This document shows, piece by piece, positions 13,031-25,694 of a DNA stretch of 50,618 nucleotides. A model generated the notes under the pieces. That model had not been told where the DNA came from, searched no databases, and saw only the letters and a list, made by a program, of their open reading frames with translations. A program made the position numbers and the translations under genes. The stretch covers positions 269,702,322 through 269,752,939 of the forward strand of contig JBOZIK010000001.1 in the NCBI GenBank assembly GCA_051453625.1. The letters are read 5' to 3'. Position 1 is the stretch's first letter; each line of letters starts with the position of its first letter. The DNA comes from Welwitschia mirabilis. Its lineage: Eukaryota > Gnetophyta > Gnetopsida > Welwitschiales.

Positions 13031-16000
13031 TCAAATTTTATTATAAAAAGTTCGAATTTTATGGATTATTTATGATAATAGTGAAATTCTATAGATTAAT
13101 GAATTTTTCAAGTTATAGTTTATATGTATTTCTATTTAAGAAAATAATTACTAAGAGTTTATAAGATGATTTATGAGAGATTAAGTAATCTTGAATTATC
13201 ACTACATTAGTTCATATTGAGTGGGAAATTGTAATTTATTAAAAAGAAAAGGTTAAACATGAATTAAGAAAATGCATCTTTGCTTAGATGATACCTTTTA
13301 ATTATAGGGTATTATTAAAAGGGGGAGAGCCCACACATTATATGCTTATATTGTTAAGAACATAGTGACCCCACTATAATCAATGAACTACTAGAAAAAA
13401 ATATAAAATTGATAAGTTATTTAAATCACCAATCTCTTCCTTGATGTTACTCGACTCTACCACTACACCACTAGCCCCTTTTCATTAAAAATTGTTAGAA
13501 TTCCACTCACATGTACCATGCATTATAGAGGGAATTACCTATAACTGTGCACCTCTCCTTGTCTTGGTGTTTGTTCCTTCTATCTTTCCTTCCTATGTGG
13601 CTTATCTTCTCTTTATGTGCAGCATTTCTATGGTGCTTCTCATCCCTCTTCGTAGAATTTTAAGCCTTNNNNNNNNNNNNNNNNNNNNNNNNNNNNNNNN
13701 NNNNNNNNNNNNNNNNNNNNNNNNNNNNNNNNNNNNNNNNNNNNNNNNNNNNNNNNNNNNNNNNNNNNGGATATTTTGGCCAAGTGACCAAGGGATTGTA
13801 CATATATTTGGATATCCATATATCTGATATATATTAATATACATGGGTATTGTCATCATTCATGCATTAAAATTACTTAACAAGATTAAATATTATAACC
13901 TCAAAAGTTCTTGTCTGACTGCCTCCTATACTTTTACATATAACTACTATGAATATGTACATATGTGTGTAATATCTATTGATGTTGGTTTGAATATTGA
14001 GTTCTTGCATTATTCTTTGCATTCTTTCATGCCTAGGATTGCCACATTTCATTGATACAAATTACTTTAATCTATCTTACACTCATGCATATTGGTGGAG
14101 AGTAGAATGAAATCTAAAATAGAACTATGTATGATCTAAACTCCTCTAGATGAGGATTATATAGGTGTGGTCACTTAGCTGTTGATGCAGCCAATCACTC
14201 AATTGCAATCTATACACTTCTTTTATGTGGTCCTAACCAAGATTTCTAATTAACCTTAAGATTGACTATGATATTAGTTAGGAGAGTTATCATCATATAG
14301 TTCACTTGATGTTAAACCTATGATAACTAAGAGGTAAGTATCTCAGTCATAACCTAATTAATACACTGCAATGTTTAATCATCTCATGTAAATTGATCCA
14401 CTATAATGTAATAAAGTTATTTTTAAAAAAAGAAAAAAAATTTAGTGCCTATTTGTGCTAATCTAAAAACTATATCATGACATCCTATAATGATAATAAT
14501 CTTCTAGCTAAGGATTTTTAAGAAGAGGGGTTAACTTCAAATTATTAATAGCCATTAAGTTGAGCCTTAGACATTGACTATCATGTAATCACTTAATCAA
14601 ATGATAGATGTGCCTCTTATGACATTACCTTGTAGCCTTTTGAGCATTTTCCATAATAACGAGAATCTTTAGCGCTTCGTAACCTACTACCATTACATAT
14701 TCCTGGTAATCTAGAAAATATAAATCTTAAAAAGAATTAAATTAAGATTTTAATGAAGATCTAAAAATTTTTTTTAAAGGATATAAGATTTATTACTTTA
14801 TAAGGCAAGTAAAAGAGAGATAAGATGACAAATAAAATTTTATATTAGTATAAGCAAAAAAAGGTTAATAGAACCTAGGGATTTTTGTAGAATTGAGATA
14901 AGTTTTATAAAGAAATCATTCTTGTTAATGTTAATGAATCAAAAAAAGAGAAGAAGAGTGACTGGTACATGAATTGATTTAATCAGAGTTAGAGGCTAAG
15001 AAAAAAAGTCATTTCAGGTTATTCATGTAGAGCTTTCTTACATAGACAAAAACTTACCTAGAAGGAGAGAGCCTAAGAGACTTCACATTGTAAAAATAAG
15101 AGATTCAAGGAAAGAGTTAAAGCTCCTCTAAAGCTAGCATAATCATGTTGAATACTTAGTGGCTAAATCATAAGGAAGGCTAAATGATATAAATGTTTTA
15201 ATGCAATAACTAGTAAAGTACTTTTAGAAGACATAATGAATTAGTGATTTAAATAATTGATTAGATAATTTAAATGTAGACTTCAAGGTTAAAATCAAAG
15301 TTAAAGATGAGTAGATTTAAGAACTTATTTCTAACAACTTCTTTCTAAGATGATTACCACTGTAACTCTTGACTAAACTCTTAAGAATTAGCCAAATATA
15401 CATTTAACTATTTTGTGTTTAGCTAATTAATTCAACTTCTTTGATTTAAGCATGTCCATTAAGCTCATACTCATAAAAGACATCATAGCCAAGGTTTAGA
15501 TAGTATTATAGGTACCTTAATTAGCTTTTAATAAAATCATGATCTAGATTATCATTGATCATTATTGGAACTCATCAACATAATTTCTACACATACTTTA
15601 GAAATTAATAAAATCATCTCAAGCTTGGAGAGGTTATCACCATGCTCAAAGATTATCTTAGTTTGAAGATCTTAATTTTTACCACTAATGCATATTAAAT
15701 CATGATTTGAAATCTGCCATTAGCCAAGATGAAGAAACCAGAAGAGGTGATTAATGAAATGATAGCCTAGATTCATGATACGACTACATATTTCAACTTA
15801 AGTCTAAAGTAATTAAAATGGGATTCAAATAATGAATTTAAAAAATATGAATTGGATTTTATTATTCAATTTTTTTTACTACTTTTTATGTATTATCCTT
15901 ATTTTGTCTAATAGAGTCCAAACTAGAATTAGTCATTAAACCATCTCTTGTAATTATATAGTTGAATACAATTATATCAATTGATTCTAATGAGTTATAA

Positions 16001-16490
16001 AAGGCCTTGTAACAGATGTTTTTAAAATAAGATAGAAGATATAAAATAAAATTTATATAGAAAGGTATTATATTTGTGGTTATTCCTAAACTAGCCTTAT
16101 TTTTCATTAGATCTTTTCAAAGCTAATACAAAATTTTAAGCCAATGGTTGTGCTTATAATGAAGCCTGAGATTAAGTACTATAAATTAAATGTTTTAGTT
16201 AGTTAATTTCTGATTGAATTATCTAAGTAAAATATCTATTTGGTAATTCCTTGGATTAATAATTATAGTAAATAAGCACTCTCTAAGACATATCAAACTA
16301 GTTTATTTACTTAAATTTTAACTCCATGTTTTCATGAATTTATAGTAATATGCAATTTTAAATTCATGGTATTGATGTACCTCATGAAACTCAAATAGAG
16401 ATAAAACCCCCTTATTATTATAATGCATTTAATAATATATTTAGTATAGGGATTGCCATTTATAAAATAGGTAAGCCTTTTATGTAAAAG

Positions 16491-16495
16491 CTATT
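16491..16495. other. Left target-site duplication of element B (CTATT)
   Basis: CTATT immediately precedes the LTR's TGAGG end. The identical CTATT follows the other LTR's TCA end at 29803-29807. A 5-bp duplication is the standard footprint of copia-type integration and defines element B's outer limits. Confidence 0.7.
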
Positions 16496-16664
16496 TGAGG
16501 ATTGATTTGAACTTAGAGGGGAGGGGTGAATGAGTTTCACCAAATAAAACTAAAAATAATTAATGAAATTAAAAAAAACATAATAAAAGACCTTACTAAA
16601 TAACGTGACTCCCCAACATGGGTACATCCATACACAAAGGGTAACTTCTACTCACACCTCCGAA

Positions 16665-16985
16665 TATTCTTGACTTGTAAGAGCTAGTGGTTTTACTAGC
16701 GCACCATTAACCTTATAAAAAATTAGAGTCTCCTCATAGGGAAACACTCTCTTCCCCACAAGGACATAGTGGTTTTCTAAGTGCATCATAAATCTTATNN
16801 NNNNNNNNTAGTGGTTTTCATAAGCACACCACGAATCTTTACAATAATGACAGTCTCCTTGCAAGGTAGCACTCTCTTCCCTATAGGGGAATAATGGTTT
16901 TCACTGGTGCATGATGAATATTTATAACAATGAGAGTCTTCTTGCAAGATAACACTCTCTTCCTTGTAAGGGGATAATGGTTTTC
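16665..16985 (-). repeat. 70-80 bp tandem repeat inside B's LTR
   Basis: About four diverged units, each containing GAGTCTCCTTGCAAGG, CACTCTCTTCCC, ATAATGGTTTTC and GTGCACCATGAATC. The same array occurs in the other LTR at about 27895-28155 but is shortened in the copy at 28649-28780, so unit number differs between copies. The 10-N gap falls inside it. Confidence 0.75.
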
Positions 16986-17538
16986 TAGCTAACTAATAAC
17001 CTTATGTCCAACAATATTTTAAAAGCATAATAACCAATGCACACCTCTACAAGGTTTTCCTTACAAACTATTTGGTATTTTAAGAAATGAACTCTATAAT
17101 AGTATTCAATAATATGATAGTCCATAATATAGATTAAAAAAATTACAACACACCAACAAGTCTGAACGTATTTCTTTAATGAAGATGTAAGCTCCTTGAA
17201 GTTGTTGTTATCGTCATGAGTATGAATAAAGAATGAAGCAATAAAGATCCAAATCCTAGAGATGAAAAAAATGCTGGCTCCTTGCTAATGAATCTTTGAT
17301 TTCTTTGTGAGAGGTTCTTTTTTCATGCTTTTTAAGATTTGTAAATTTATTGATTTAAAATAGTGCCAAGATTCTTTTTTTTAGATTCTTGACATTGATT
17401 CTTTATAACAATGAGAAAGATCTAGCCATTTGAGCTTGAAAGATAGCTGTGTGATTTTGTGATCACTATGCAACGAATAGCTAATGTCTATGTTTCAGGT
17501 GTGTAACTTCATTTTTAATCGATGTAAACTTTAGTCCA

Positions 17539-17752
17539 AGACATCTTGAATTGGTAGACATCTTCACTTTTGTAGAAGTATTGAGTTAACTTGCCTAGAT
17601 TTTAATGAATTTTGCACTAAAGTGTCCTTGGATCCTTGTGATCATAAATCCATAACGTACAAGTTCATTGCCTTTCTGAAACATAAGATATTAATCAAAA
17701 TTAAATTTACTTTATTACCTATTTCAGCTTAGCACATTTGAGATGTCTTCAA
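17539..17752 (-). repeat. AGACATCTT word cluster in B's 3' LTR
   Basis: AGACATCTT occurs twice near 17539-17565 and its complement AGATGTCTT once near 17741. The other LTR has about five copies in the equivalent place (29358-29633). The cluster lies in U3, roughly 180-400 bp from the LTR start. Confidence 0.55.
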
Positions 17753-17935
17753 ATTTTCAAATATTTTTAAATAATTGATATTGCAGTTTAGAAACTGATC
17801 CTTTTTGTGAGATATTGTCTTTGAAGATCAATCATGATTTAGTTCCTTTCAAGGTGTGATTTACTTATAATAACCTATCTACATAATAATACAAAATGTT
17901 TGATAAGTGGAATTATCAAAATGAGATTTCAAACA

Positions 17936-17950
17936 ATCTCCTTCTTTTGA
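17936..17950 (-). other. Polypurine tract of element B
   Basis: On the minus strand, CAAAAGAAGGAGAT lies directly before the LTR start TGTTTGAAATC. This is the usual copia form (CAAAAAGGGGGAGA then TGTT). It marks plus-strand priming and confirms which LTR is 3'. Confidence 0.7.
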
Positions 17951-18084
17951 TGATGTATAAAACTTGGTAAATTTCATTAGTGTAATATCAACTAAGTAAT
18001 TCAAATTAAACATTTCATTGCATAGAAATGTATATGATAACTCATTACAATAGTCATAATATGTGCCACTTGAAATTAGAAAAA

Positions 18085-18085
<1 letters not shown>

Positions 18086-18119
<34 letters not shown>
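18086..18119. repeat. (CA)n microsatellite
   Basis: Seventeen CA units just inside element B's 3' LTR, followed by TATATAT. It creates a spurious Cys-Val run in one frame on the minus strand. Confidence 0.95.
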
Positions 18120-18126
<7 letters not shown>

Positions 18127-18649
18127 CACTTGAAAATCCAGGATAAGACATATTTAGAATCTCTTAAGCAACTTTGCAAAAAGGCGTAAAAAAAAGATGA
18201 TAAATTAATGTATTTGCCATTCATCTATGAATATAAAAAGTGAAGTACATAAACATTTGATAATCTCTTAATTACAATATACTAATGGAAATATGCCATT
18301 TTATGAGCATGCAGTTCAATTGTGTGCCAATCATTATATCATACCTAATGGAAATTATGCTAACATTATGTGAAAATATTTAGATCATCAAATAATCAAA
18401 ATATCGTATGTGCAAAAGTGTGCTAATGAAAGAACAAATTAAGAATGATAATTATGCCAAACACAATACATGTAATAATAAGCATGATATTAAGAAAGTT
18501 CTAAACAACATAAATGTGTATCAAAATTTCAAAGAGGAATCATCAACACAAATGATGATACTCTTGGATTCAATACAAGATCTCATAGTTAAGAGATCCA
18601 TCCCACTTAGAGTGTCCTCAACTTGTAAACTGACTGAAGTATCCAACTG

Positions 18650-20417
18650 ATCTATCACTGATTTTCCATATACTTCTTCCCCTTTTTGAACATCAATAGA
18701 AGGCTCTAATCACTGAGGTCTGAACCACTTGTATACTACTCACCTTGGCCTTCTTCATTACTATTGTTAGTGTTGTAGTGGTGGAGGTGGATTATGTGTA
18801 TGAGGATGATGAAGTGGAAGGTGGTATATCAATCTTTCTAAATGGGCATTATGATGTCTTCTTAAGGCTCTCAAAGACCTATATCCACATACGTTGATAT
18901 GTTTGAGGAGTAATAGAAGTCTTGAAGACACTAGTAGTGGCAGTCTCTATGAAAGTGATTGGAAGCTAAATGGGTGAAAGTGGTTTTACTTGAATGGACT
19001 TTATATGAGAAGATGGAGATGATGATGAACGAGCTGAGGTGGAGATGGTGCATGGGGTGATGAAGAGGGTATAGGTAATAATGATGGCTATGTAGTACAG
19101 TGGAATGGAATCTCATAATGATGACAACTAAAGATAAGCAGTGAAGCATTTGATATCCTAGACTCTATCTTCTTCAGTACTTGCCTATGTTGAGAAGGAT
19201 CTAGAGCTTGTAACTTTACTTGTACATGTGTTTATGGGAGTTTGGTACTCCTCCTAAACCTGTGCCTCATCTCTAGAAGACTCCTTTCACTATATATTAC
19301 TTTATTTGATATTCTATGCTAAATGGAGCTAATGGTCTTGCTTCTTCTTCTACATCTGACTCCTTCTCTAAGTCTAACGATGTGGGAATCCTCATGGATT
19401 CCTAACTCTCTACTAGTGCCTCACCTTTACTTGCTATGGAAATGTTTATTTAGCCTTAGAAGATTTATTTTCATCTTTTCAACCATTTTTGTAATTGCAT
19501 TCAGTCTCTTTTTCATGATGGAGGAGCTACGAGTAGCAGTGAAAAATGACATCTGCATCTATAATGTCCTCCTGTTTATTCCTTTACTTAGTGTCATAGG
19601 TGCTCTTTTTTTTGCACTAAATTCTGTAAATGGTTTTTTTTGATGAATGAGGTAACCCTATGACAATGAGATATCTACGTTGTTGATGATTAGGCTGATA
19701 AGACATGGATGGCCTAATGTATACCTCTTACAAAATACAGAAATGATATCCATACATAAAACAAAATCCAAATCAATCTGAAAACTTATAAGTAAGTAAT
19801 ATATAATAAAGGTTTGCATGGGTTTGCAATAGCTTTCACTGCCTCCTCTAAATAAAATGTTGTACAATGTTATCAAACCAAGAAAAGAGGCATCAAACAT
19901 CATATCCTTTCTCATAATATTTTTAACAAAATTTATTCTATTATGCCCAAATAGAACATTGCTTATTTAACATAGAGACACATTGATAGTTCTAGAATTA
20001 AATATCTCTCTGAATGAATTATTATAAAATTGAGAAACATTAATATCATCTAAGCTAAGTAATGAATTGATAAAACTTAGAACAATATGCAACTTAGTAC
20101 CTCTAACTTATGTCTGAATGTACTAGTGTTGTTATCAATTTCATGTTTGTTTGCATAAAATTCTCTTTCCACTACATCCAGAATAGGCTAAACAAGTTGA
20201 AAAATCATCTTTGAATCAAGCAAATAACATGGTTCATAAGTTATTCTCTATGCCTCTTCTGAAAACCAAGAGTTCTCTTTGAAACAATAGAGTTTTTTTA
20301 CCATGCATTAAATCTTCTTTCTAATATATCATAATAAAACTAAGGTTAATATTATGATCTGGTTTGTTTTATGCTTGTTCTTTACCTGTGGAGTTCCCAC
20401 TCCTGTATTCTTGCCAT
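18650..20417 (-). pseudogene. Third ORF of element B, Transposase_32/Athila-ORF1-like
   Basis: Start chosen at ATG 20417 (MARIQEWELHR then a stop). With frameshifts, the family's conserved order can be followed: ERRFNAW; VVEREFYANKHEID (the FYAN hallmark); HKLEVRGTKLH with FINSLLSLDD, matching the usual VRG...IN.LLGL block; then LITLYNILFRGGSESYC, FIIYYLLISFQIDLDFVLCM and GHPCLISLIINNVDISL, matching the usual LPYGMLLTxIF end. Beyond about 19600 lie a basic stretch (MKKRLNAITKMVEKMK) and a Pro/His/Ser-rich tail, as is common downstream of this domain. The function of this family is unknown despite its name. At least two frameshifts and many stops make it non-coding. The far end of the ORF is uncertain. 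Confidence 0.65.
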
Positions 20418-20630
20418 TATTTTATGAAATAGAACTAGAAACTGATAGATGATTAACTAAAATACAAGAAATTATGAAAAAATATGTACCTGTTTAAGAA
20501 AATGCTCTATTGCTATGTGCTGTTAAGATATTTCATAAATCCAAGAAATCTGAGAAAAAGGAAGTCTAAAAATTACTTGACAGTAATACATGTTAAGTGG
20601 AGACCTAAAATAAGATTTGATGGTTTCTTT

Positions 20631-20657
20631 AGCTATTAAATAGGGTTAAAACCCTAG
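20631..20657 (-). promoter_or_regulatory. TATA-like box with paired telo-box motifs upstream of B's third ORF
   Basis: On the minus strand CCCTATTTAATAGC reads as a weak TATA-like box about 215 bp upstream of the third ORF's ATG. It overlaps an inverted pair, TAGGGTTAAAACCCTA, whose arms match the plant telo-box (AAACCCTA). The U3-type word cluster lies immediately upstream. A promoter role is inferred from this arrangement. Confidence 0.4.
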
Positions 20658-20693
20658 ATTTTTGCATATTTTTATTTCTGCAATAGTACAATT

Positions 20694-20940
20694 AAGACAT
20701 ATAAAAATTTTAAGACTCTTAAATGCATAAAGTAGATGTCTGCAAACTTCAAGACGTTTGCTATTAAAACATTTTAAGTACAATTTTCCTGCTACCAAAA
20801 CATCTATGAAAACTAAGACATCTAATTCAAAAATTTAAAAATGATGTACCTATCCTTTCAAGAAATTTGCAAAAATCAAGAAATTTACACATTTTAAGAC
20901 ATATTTATCAGGGACATTTACAAAATTGAAGATGTCTACA
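20694..20940 (-). repeat. Internal AGACATCT word cluster upstream of B's third ORF
   Basis: Variants of the LTR-B word recur here: AGATGTCT near 20733 and 20930, AGACATCT near 20817, plus AAGACAT, AAGACGT and AACATCT forms. It lies about 280-520 bp upstream of the third ORF's start. The sequence between the words does not obviously match the LTR, so this does not look like a simple LTR fragment. Confidence 0.5.
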
Positions 20941-21116
20941 ATACAATTTATAGATTTTTTTGAAAAGAAATGACAACTATTTTAACCATAGTAATAACAT
21001 TTAGAGAGGCTAAAAATCACACACATAATTTAACTACACAAATTCATCTAATTATAGTCTCAATTCATAAGATAAATAAAATGGAGTTGAAATATTAAGG
21101 ATATTACCTACTTTAC

Positions 21117-22450
21117 TTACCTAATTGGGTAAGGCCCAATCTCCAAGTTTTTATATGAATTGATGTATCCTTCAGTGCCTTGATATTTTGTAATTTTATT
21201 AATAACTTGATCATTATTACATTGGGTTGTAACATAATTATTATGCCTTGCATGTCTACTTATGTGATATGTGTGCTTCTTATTTGTTCTAAGATCTGAT
21301 TTAGCTTTAGGTACCCAAAATTTCCTTAATTTATCCTGCACAAAATGATGTACCAATCTAGTATGCCTCTTAGCATTATTAGTATAGAACATGTTTTTAA
21401 ATTTTTTTAGACATCTATATTGATAATTACCTCTATAATGACAATAATAGAAAATGATGTTATTTATATATGCCAAGTGATCATACCTTGATTTGTGATT
21501 CCACCTTTCGAATAAAGGGATGAAGTGATAATTGTTGCCTTATTCTATTCCAAGCCGCTCTTGTCATTTGAACTCTTGCTTTATTCAAGCATGATATTCA
21601 AGGTTTCTTTGTCTTTTATAAATATTTCAATGATTTTCTTTCAATTTGAAAGTTCGTATCTTACATTCTCCAAAACATATGTTAGTTTACCAATCTTAGC
21701 TTTAAGGGCTAAGTTTTCAGTGGATAATTCACTGCAAGTATCTTTTCCTATTCATATTTATTTTTACAAATATTAAGAAACCTTTTTGTCTTTGCATATA
21801 ACTTTTGCAAATTAATAAAATATTTATAAATTAAATCATATTTTTCTTGAATAGTCATACCTGTGTCATCCTTGATATCTAAATCATATCCACTTTCTAA
21901 AAAATTATTTTCATGTTGAATGTGATCTATAGCCAAGTAGGAAGGATGCATTATCTCTCTATTTGATGCTTCTTATTCTGAAGCCTCATTATCATCATCC
22001 CATCCAATAAATAATGATTTATTATTTTTTCGCTCCTTCTTTTGTTCATATTCTTGCAATATGTTAACACTAGGGCATTTCAAGGTAATATGTTCTCTTT
22101 CTCGACATAGCCCACATTATATTTGGGAAACATTTGATAAATAAGGATTATTAGATAATTTACATTTACTCTTATCTTATGATTAAAATATTGATGATCT
22201 TCTGAGCTCATCTCTTCTATTATACTTGTGTTAAATTAGTATTTTTATTCTTTATGTGGTGAGGGCGAGCATCTTCTTTATGATCTTCTTTTACCTTTTA
22301 TTTGATCTCTAATTTATGCTATGACTTATCTTAAGTGCAATGGATCTTTCCTTTAACTCTCTTATGATACCCTTCCTTTAAATCTCTTATGACACCTTTT
22401 CTCTTATCTTATTCTAATTAAGCACTAATTTTTTTTTTAAAAGTTTCCTT
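21117..22450 (-). pseudogene. Gag C-terminal part of element B, with zinc knuckle
   Basis: Continuation of element B's gag after the nested insertion. On the minus strand: a basic segment (KEDHKEDARPHHIK), an intact CCHC knuckle CGLCREREHITLKC at 22116-22075 (CX2CX4HX4C, RNA binding), the acidic FIGWDDDNEASE block, a long coiled-coil-like stretch (IQEKYDLIYKYFINLQKLY), then a second degraded knuckle YYCHYRGNYQYRC and KLRKFWVPKAK. The second knuckle has lost its first Cys and its His. The KFWVPK block normally precedes protease, yet the text then runs into noncoding sequence and the third ORF. Stops occur before the first knuckle and in the coiled coil. Junction with the insertion is approximate. 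Confidence 0.7.
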
Positions 22451-23340
22451 TCTTCTTTAATATTTTTACCTGATAAACACAGCAAAACCTAGGATCAAAT
22501 TATACTTACTCCTTAATTAGAATTTCCATATTCTAAGAGAGACAAATCATATTAATATAATATATTTACCTATAATTCATTTTTAGGTTATTTTGTTTTA
22601 TAATCAATAGTGATGTTATAAGTTTGTGTCCTTCATTTCTTACTAGTTTTTCATTACATAAAAGATCTCTTATAAATAGTTGAGAAGATGTAAACTTGTT
22701 GTCAACATACATGGATAAATTTTAAGGATAGTATCTAACTAATATATTAGGAAGTTGCAACTCTAATTAATGGCATTCCAACTTGATATCTGACCATCCT
22801 TTAGACATGAGTTGGTTCTACTTCAGATTCTAAACTATACAAACATAGCTAGGCTTAACTCTATAGGCTTTCACTTTAGCTAGATATACCACCAATATAG
22901 GTAATAGACAATACGTGAAGTGGATGCATGCTTACAAATAACCACAGCTTCCTTGAAGCATTTTCGGATGGTATACAATGATCCATTGATGCTAAGGGCT
23001 TGAGATATTAAGTCTAAATAAGTTCATACGTGGGTAGGGCAAGAGAGTGGTGATTAAATCCACTTCTAGAAGGGTAATATAAAAAAAATGCAATGCAACC
23101 CACCTTGGTGATGGAATCCAAGTGTGAGGACCAACATTACTAAAATTATTTTGATTTAGTCCTCTTCGATAAATAAACCATATAGATGCATGCAAATAAT
23201 TCTAACTAATATAGATATTTATTGAATTATTTACCTATTATAATAATTCTAATTGGAATTTTGTTCATTTTATAGAGAAAACCATAAAAAGAAAGCAAGC
23301 ATACAAGAACATTTCTTTTTTTTTCAAGACCATAATAATA

Positions 23341-23425
23341 AAAATCTAAATAAAGGAAATAATTTTTTCTTTTCTTTTGTATCTAAATAAAAGAAATATT
23401 ATTTTTTTCTTTTAATAATAATTAA
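23341..23425. repeat. Tandem duplication of a 40-bp AT-rich unit
   Basis: ATCTAAATAAAGGAAATAAT plus a TTTTCTTTTC tail, repeated once as ATCTAAATAAAAGAAATATT with a similar tail. It lies within the presumed nested insertion. Confidence 0.6.
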
Positions 23426-25177
23426 AAAATATAAAAGAATGTACTTAAACAAGCTAAAACATACCTGGAGCTATGCCAATCCTGGAAACACTCTTCCATG
23501 CTAATATGACAATCTCTTTGGATTGGTGTAAAGAAGGTAAACAAAAGAAAGTATAGCTCAAGCATAATTTTTAAGTTATAAGCATTTATCCAAGATTTAA
23601 TATGGCTATATTATAAGTCAATAAAAATAAGCAATAGGCTAGAGGCTACTTATGTTACTTAACTATTAGGGTAAAAACACTTATAAGCATGCACATTTGA
23701 AGAAAGTTAAGAAAAAATAGTAAAAAAGGTATTTTTACAATTAAATACCAATTATAGATAATTTAACTTAGATCTACTAAGAGAAATATATTTTATATAT
23801 TTAATTTCCATATAAAATTTTGTCTAATAATTTTTCTATAATTTTAAACATTAATTATAACATTTTTAGATGTTAAGGAGACATCATAATTAAAAATTAA
23901 GAATTAATTAAGTATGAAGCAAAAATTAAATTATAGTAGATTTTTAAAAACTAGACATATAATAGGTTCTTTATAATCTAACTTTAAGTATTTTAGAATT
24001 ATAAAAGTATTATTTCTAATTTTATCATTTAAGGATAAAACTGCCAAATTTTCTAAAATTACAGTCCTATCACCCTGTACTACAATGAGTATACCTTTTA
24101 TTATACTTTGAGTTTTTGAATGATTCAAGATGTTTTGGAAATTTATTCAATTTCCTACAACTTAGGATCCTTAAGTTTTTAAATATGTTCATAGATAGTT
24201 ACAGAAATGTAAATTACTTCATTACTATTTTTTGCATTTATTTTCTGATATGTTTTAACAAATAAGTATTTTAAAAACAATCACTTATCAGAAAACTTAC
24301 TGTTTTTACCTTTTCCCATTAATAACACAATCCTAAACTTACAAAAAATTTTACTAATTTATACATATTAATTAATAATATATGCTATTTTTATCCTATA
24401 CCTCTGCTCTGGAAATTGAATTTTTGCCATAACAAAAAAATGATAATCTTTCTACAACTACTTAAGCAATAACTGAGATCAGAAAAATAATGGATATACT
24501 AACTAATTATAGAAATAAAAATCAACTGTAAAAACAGAATCATCATTGTATAAAAAAAATATAAATCAATTAAAAAAACATTTACTATGAGCCTTAAGAT
24601 TTTCCTTGAAAGAGTACTAGCATAAAGAGAATTTTGAGAATCAAACTTTGCCTCTAATAAGATAGTTATAATGCATAATAGATAAAAATAAATATAAAAC
24701 TAAAATAAACATGGGTACACAAATCTCTCTCTCTCTATTTAATAGTAAAACCCTTGGTCACTTGGCTAGAATTATCCATTAGCAATCTGCTATCACCAAG
24801 CACAAGAGACCCCTTCATATCTTACTATAACATCTTGGAGGATGCCAAGGGGAGGGAAAATATTTTATAACATAATTGAATAAAATTCATAAATAATTTC
24901 ATAACAAAATATCACATCATTCCAATAGATAAAGGGGATCATATGGACAATAAGAGTAAGGAGCCTACTTGGAAAGATTAGTAAGACCTTGATAGTTGTA
25001 GATGACACAGATCCAAGCCTAAGAGTTCATTAGCTCTAAGCTCTTAAGCTTTAAGTTTCTAAGATCCAAGCTCCACAAGCAAGAGAATGAAAGAACGAGA
25101 TAGATAAGAGATAGAATAAATGCACTTATATAAAGCAAAACAAAAGTATCTCCTTTTTACAAGAGAGGAAGGGATCT

Positions 25178-25187
25178 CTATATATAG
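25178..25187 (-). promoter_or_regulatory. TATA box of the nested element's left LTR copy
   Basis: On the minus strand CTATATATAG is followed by AGATCCCTTCCTCTCTTGTA and further TC-rich leader sequence, a typical LTR promoter and R-region layout. It is about 860 bp from the LTR start near 26043. Confidence 0.45.
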
Positions 25188-25694
25188 ATAAAAAAAGGCA
25201 CATAGTTGAAGATCAAAAGATCACATGATTTAGCATTAATAAGTGGGATGCGTAATAAGTGAAATTGAAGTATACAAAGAGAGCCCACCTATAACTAATA
25301 AACCTAAGTAGGATGAGTAATCTTCTCACTTTAATTAACACGTTTAATTACATGCATCATTTCCTCATGCTAGCCCTTTTTAATTCTTTATAGGCTCATA
25401 AGTAATTTTAATTCATTCAAAGACAAGCATTATAAGAATAAAGCATAAATCTCAAAATTGACATATGGCATAATGAAATAAACTCTTTAATTCCAATGAT
25501 TAAAGCAATGAATATGCTATGAACAAAGTGCTCTTACATATCTCAGGAACATAAAAGTTATGGTAGAGTAAATATACTCATTTATCATTCTTGATTCTAG
25601 GTAAGAGTGCATGTACTTGTTTAAATGCTTATTAATTTCAAGATACATAAAATATATCAATGATATAACATAAGGAAGAAAATATTTATTCATA

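Larger units (their letters stand above)
2676..16490. other. Long AT-rich stretch without recognisable genes
   Basis: Nearly 14 kb in which no frame gives a recognisable protein; the open frames here are short and look random. LTR-like phrases occur, such as a GC-richer patch near 4590-4640 and a TGTAATACCCC start at 9382, but no paired LTR or coding remnant could be found. A 37-N gap (8268-8304) and a 100-N gap (13669-13768) are present. Small features inside it are listed separately. It is probably old, unrecognisable transposon DNA. Confidence 0.5.
16496..17935 (-). repeat. 3' LTR of element B
   Basis: Runs from TGAGGATTGATTTG at 16496 (LTR end on the minus strand) to CAAACA at 17935 (LTR start TGTTTGAAATCTC). 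It matches 27714-28548 and 28649-29802 along its length. It contains a 70-80 bp tandem repeat (16665-16985), a 10-N gap (16799-16808), and three AGACATCTT words at 17539-17752. The CACCCCTCCCC-type end shared with the other copia LTRs is recognisable. Confidence 0.8.

Noticed and set aside
13492-13827. Open frames running through the N gap at 13669-13768, on both strands
   Set aside because: A third of each is Ns; the remainder matches no domain I recognise.
17879-18151. Open frame with a Cys-Val run on the minus strand
   Set aside because: The run is the translation of a CA microsatellite and spans an LTR boundary and polypurine tract; no protein is implied.
19323-19643. 106-residue hydrophobic plus-strand open frame
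   Set aside because: It is antisense to the C-terminal part of element B's third ORF; its hydrophobicity comes from the complement of Lys/Glu codons.
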